A stretch of DNA of 6,296 nt, taken from the NCBI GenBank assembly GCA_900542285.1, contig UQNF01000065.1:1-6296 (forward strand). Direction: 5' to 3'. Position 1 is the first letter of the stretch. Each line of letters begins with the position of its first letter. Positions 4,579 through 6,296 of the stretch are shown one piece after another. The DNA comes from an uncultured Clostridium sp. Its GTDB lineage: Bacteria > Bacillota > Clostridia > Christensenellales > CAG-138. The position numbers and the translations under genes are program-made. The notes under the pieces are model-generated. The model was given only the letters and a program-made list of their open reading frames with translations, was not told the DNA's origin and made no database searches.

Positions 4579-6296
4579 CTCCATGCCTATCCTGTCGATA
4601 TGCCAGATGCCCTCCGCATACTCCTTAATGGTGCGGTCGCTTGAGAATTTGCCTGCATTGACGATATTTCTCATGCACTTGGTGTAGAAGCTCATCTCGT
4701 CACGGGTATCATAGATGGCATCGAGCTTGCGCTTTATGTAGCCCTCAAGCTCATAGAGGTTGAAGTAATAATCCGGCTTTCGCCAATCGCCCACGAGCAG
4801 GGAGTTATAGATCTCACGGAACACGCGGTAGCTTTCGGGATCGTTTGCGATGCTGCCGTCGATGAGCGAATCGACCGCACGGCGCACCGTCGGGCTGCTC
4901 TCATAGACCGCGCGCGGATTGTAGTTCGGACGCAGTGCGTTCAGCTCTTCGACCCTTGCGCCGAAGATATAGTTGTTCTCCTCGCCCGCGCATTCGACTA
5001 TCTCGATGTTCGCACCGTCATAGGTGCCGAGCGTTACAGCGCCGTTGAGCATGAACTTCATGTTGCCCGTGCCGCTTGCCTCCGTGCCGGCAGGGGATAT
5101 CTGCTCGGATATGTCTGCGGCAGGAATGATGTGCTCCGCATATGAGCAGTTATAGTTCTGCACAAAGACCACACGGATCCTGTCATTGACATCGGGATCG
5201 GAATTGACTTTTTTGGCAAGCTCATTGATGAACTTCATGAAATCCTTTGCCATGATATAGCCGGGGGCGGCCTTTGCTCCGAAGATGAATGCGGTGGGCG
5301 GCATATCGGAGAGCCTGCCCTGCTTCAGTTCCTTATAGATGTGAACGATGGAAAGCGCATTCATGAGCTGACGCTTGTATTCGTGCATACGCTTGACCTG
5401 AACGTCGAACACAAAGCTGTCCGGTATCTCCACGCCCTCCTTTTCAAGGATTATTTCGCTGAGCCTGTGCTTGAGCTGCTTCTTGATGCCGATGAACTCC
5501 CTGACCAGCTCCTCGTCTATCATGGGCTCGAGCTGCTTTAGCTCATAAAGGTCGGTAAGGAAGCCGTAACCGATGCGCTTGCCGATGAGATGGGTGAGTC
5601 CCGGGTTGCAAAGACCCAGCCAGCGGCGCTGGGTTATGCCGTTGGTCATATTGGTAAAGCGTTCGGGATAGACCGAATACCAATCCTTGAGCACATCGTG
5701 CTTTAGAAGCTCGGAATGAATCTTTGCGACGCCGTTGACATAGCTCGATACATAGGTGGCAAGCCTTGCCATATGCACCCTGCCGCCGTCGATTATGCGC
5801 ATCCTTGCGATCTGTCCTTCCGAAACGCCGCGGCCGCGAAGCTCCGAAAGAAGGGCGTTGTCAATGCGCTCAACTATCTCGTAGATATTGGGGATAACGC
5901 TTCTGAACAGCTCCACATCCCATGTCTCCAGCGCTTCGCTCATCAGGGTGTGGTTGGTATAGTTGAAGAACCGCTTTGCAAGCTCGAGAGCCCTGTCAAA
6001 GCCCACGCCCTCATCGAGCATCAGGCGGATGAATTCGGGAATGCTGACTGTGGGATGGGTGTCGTTGAGCTGTACGCAGTTCAGGTCCGCAATTCGCTCG
6101 ATACGCTCCAGCCTGTCGGCGTCATTGGCCGTGATGTTGAGACAGCGTTTATGCCTGCGCAGCAGGTCCTGCATGGAGGCCGAGGAAAGGAAGTACTGCT
6201 GGCGCAGACGGAGCGCCTTGCCCTCGAGGTGGTTATCGTTCGGGTAAAGAACCTTGGAAATTACCTCCGCATTGGAGGATTCCTGAATAGCCTTTA
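4576..6296 (-). CDS. glgP: Glycogen/maltodextrin phosphorylase (5' end missing)
   Basis: Pyridoxal-phosphate enzyme of family GT35 that releases glucose-1-phosphate from alpha-1,4-glucans using phosphate; cytoplasmic. The frame is open through the window edge, reading K-A-I-Q-E-S-S-N-A-E-V-I-S-K-V-L-Y-P-N-D before L-R-L-R-Q-Q-Y-F-L. The ATG at 6174 is therefore an internal Met. About 572 residues are present, and roughly the N-terminal 200-250 of a typical 750-850 residue enzyme lie outside. Numbering from the internal Met: LNDTHPTVSIPE (36-47), FTNMTNGITQRRWL (173-186), phosphate-site region VKRMHEYKRQLMN (260-272), and the PROSITE phosphorylase signature EASGTGNMKFMLN (365-377) with PLP-lysine Lys373 (codon 5056-5058). 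The C-terminus SSDRTIKEYAEGIWHI is typical. The acetyltransferase gene follows after 32 nt. glgP versus malP naming cannot be settled from this fragment. Confidence 0.96.
   Translation of the reverse strand, partial: KAIQESSNAEVISKVLYPNDNHLEGKALRLRQQYFLSSASMQDLLRRHKRCLNITANDADRLERIERIADLNCVQLNDTHPTVSIPEFIRLMLDEGVGFDRALELAKRFFNYTNHTLMSEALETWDVELFRSVIPNIYEIVERIDNALLSELRGRGVSEGQIARMRIIDGGRVHMARLATYVSSYVNGVAKIHSELLKHDVLKDWYSVYPERFTNMTNGITQRRWLGLCNPGLTHLIGKRIGYGFLTDLYELKQLEPMIDEELVREFIGIKKQLKHRLSEIILEKEGVEIPDSFVFDVQVKRMHEYKRQLMNALSIVHIYKELKQGRLSDMPPTAFIFGAKAAPGYIMAKDFMKFINELAKKVNSDPDVNDRIRVVFVQNYNCSYAEHIIPAADISEQISPAGTEASGTGNMKFMLNGAVTLGTYDGANIEIVECAGEENNYIFGARVEELNALRPNYNPRAVYESSPTVRRAVDSLIDGSIANDPESYRVFREIYNSLLVGDWRKPDYYFNLYELEGYIKRKLDAIYDTRDEMSFYTKCMRNIVNAGKFSSDRTIKEYAEGIWHIDRIGME

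Noticed and set aside
4576..6174. Taking the ATG at 6174 as the start of glgP
   Set aside because: Upstream codons in the same frame up to the window edge encode conserved phosphorylase sequence (V-L-Y-P-N-D ... L-R-L-R-Q-Q-Y-F-L), so the real start is outside the window.

Overview
The window looks like a chromosomal piece of a Clostridia-type Firmicute, plausibly a gut commensal of the Ruminococcaceae/Oscillospiraceae kind. The reasons are strong GGAGG-type ribosome binding sites, a TTGACA-type promoter, a canonical HrcA/CIRCE heat-shock operator, moderately GC-rich coding sequence with AT-rich regulatory gaps, and protein sequences of clostridial character. The genus cannot be fixed from the sequence. 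All genes are housekeeping families; no phage, IS transposase, CRISPR array, tRNA or rRNA was seen.

Layout, left to right. Positions 12-127 hold a nested inverted-repeat element (MITE/REP-like) with a possible flanking 6-bp duplication. It ends just before the ribosome binding site of glpK (165-1658, +), a complete glycerol kinase standing alone without glpF or glpD. The 258-bp gap to the next gene has nothing clear in its first ~105 bp. It then carries a sigma-A promoter (1767-1794), a perfect CIRCE operator (1799-1825), a long leader stem-loop (1840-1870) and a second hairpin (1890-1906) between a good Shine-Dalgarno and the start codon. This region drives htpG (1917-3929, +), a full-length bacterial Hsp90. 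Its junction between the ATPase and middle domains is replaced by four near-identical 9-residue repeats, E-E-C-E-C-E-H-D-H, giving an insert with 10 Cys and 8 His. A 21-bp repeat array crosses the htpG stop codon, and a strong terminator (3989-4026) follows.

On the minus strand, converging on htpG, are glgP (glycogen/maltodextrin phosphorylase, 5' end outside the window) and a GNAT acetyltransferase gene 32 nt downstream of it, probably one operon. The shared terminator region separates the two convergent units.

Functionally, glpK and glgP both feed glycolysis (glycerol-3-phosphate and glucose-1-phosphate), but no direct link between the genes is evident. The most interesting item is the Cys/His repeat insert in HtpG, which looks like a metal-binding or thiol-redox linker grafted onto an Hsp90 chaperone. 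Second is the layered heat-shock control region in front of it.
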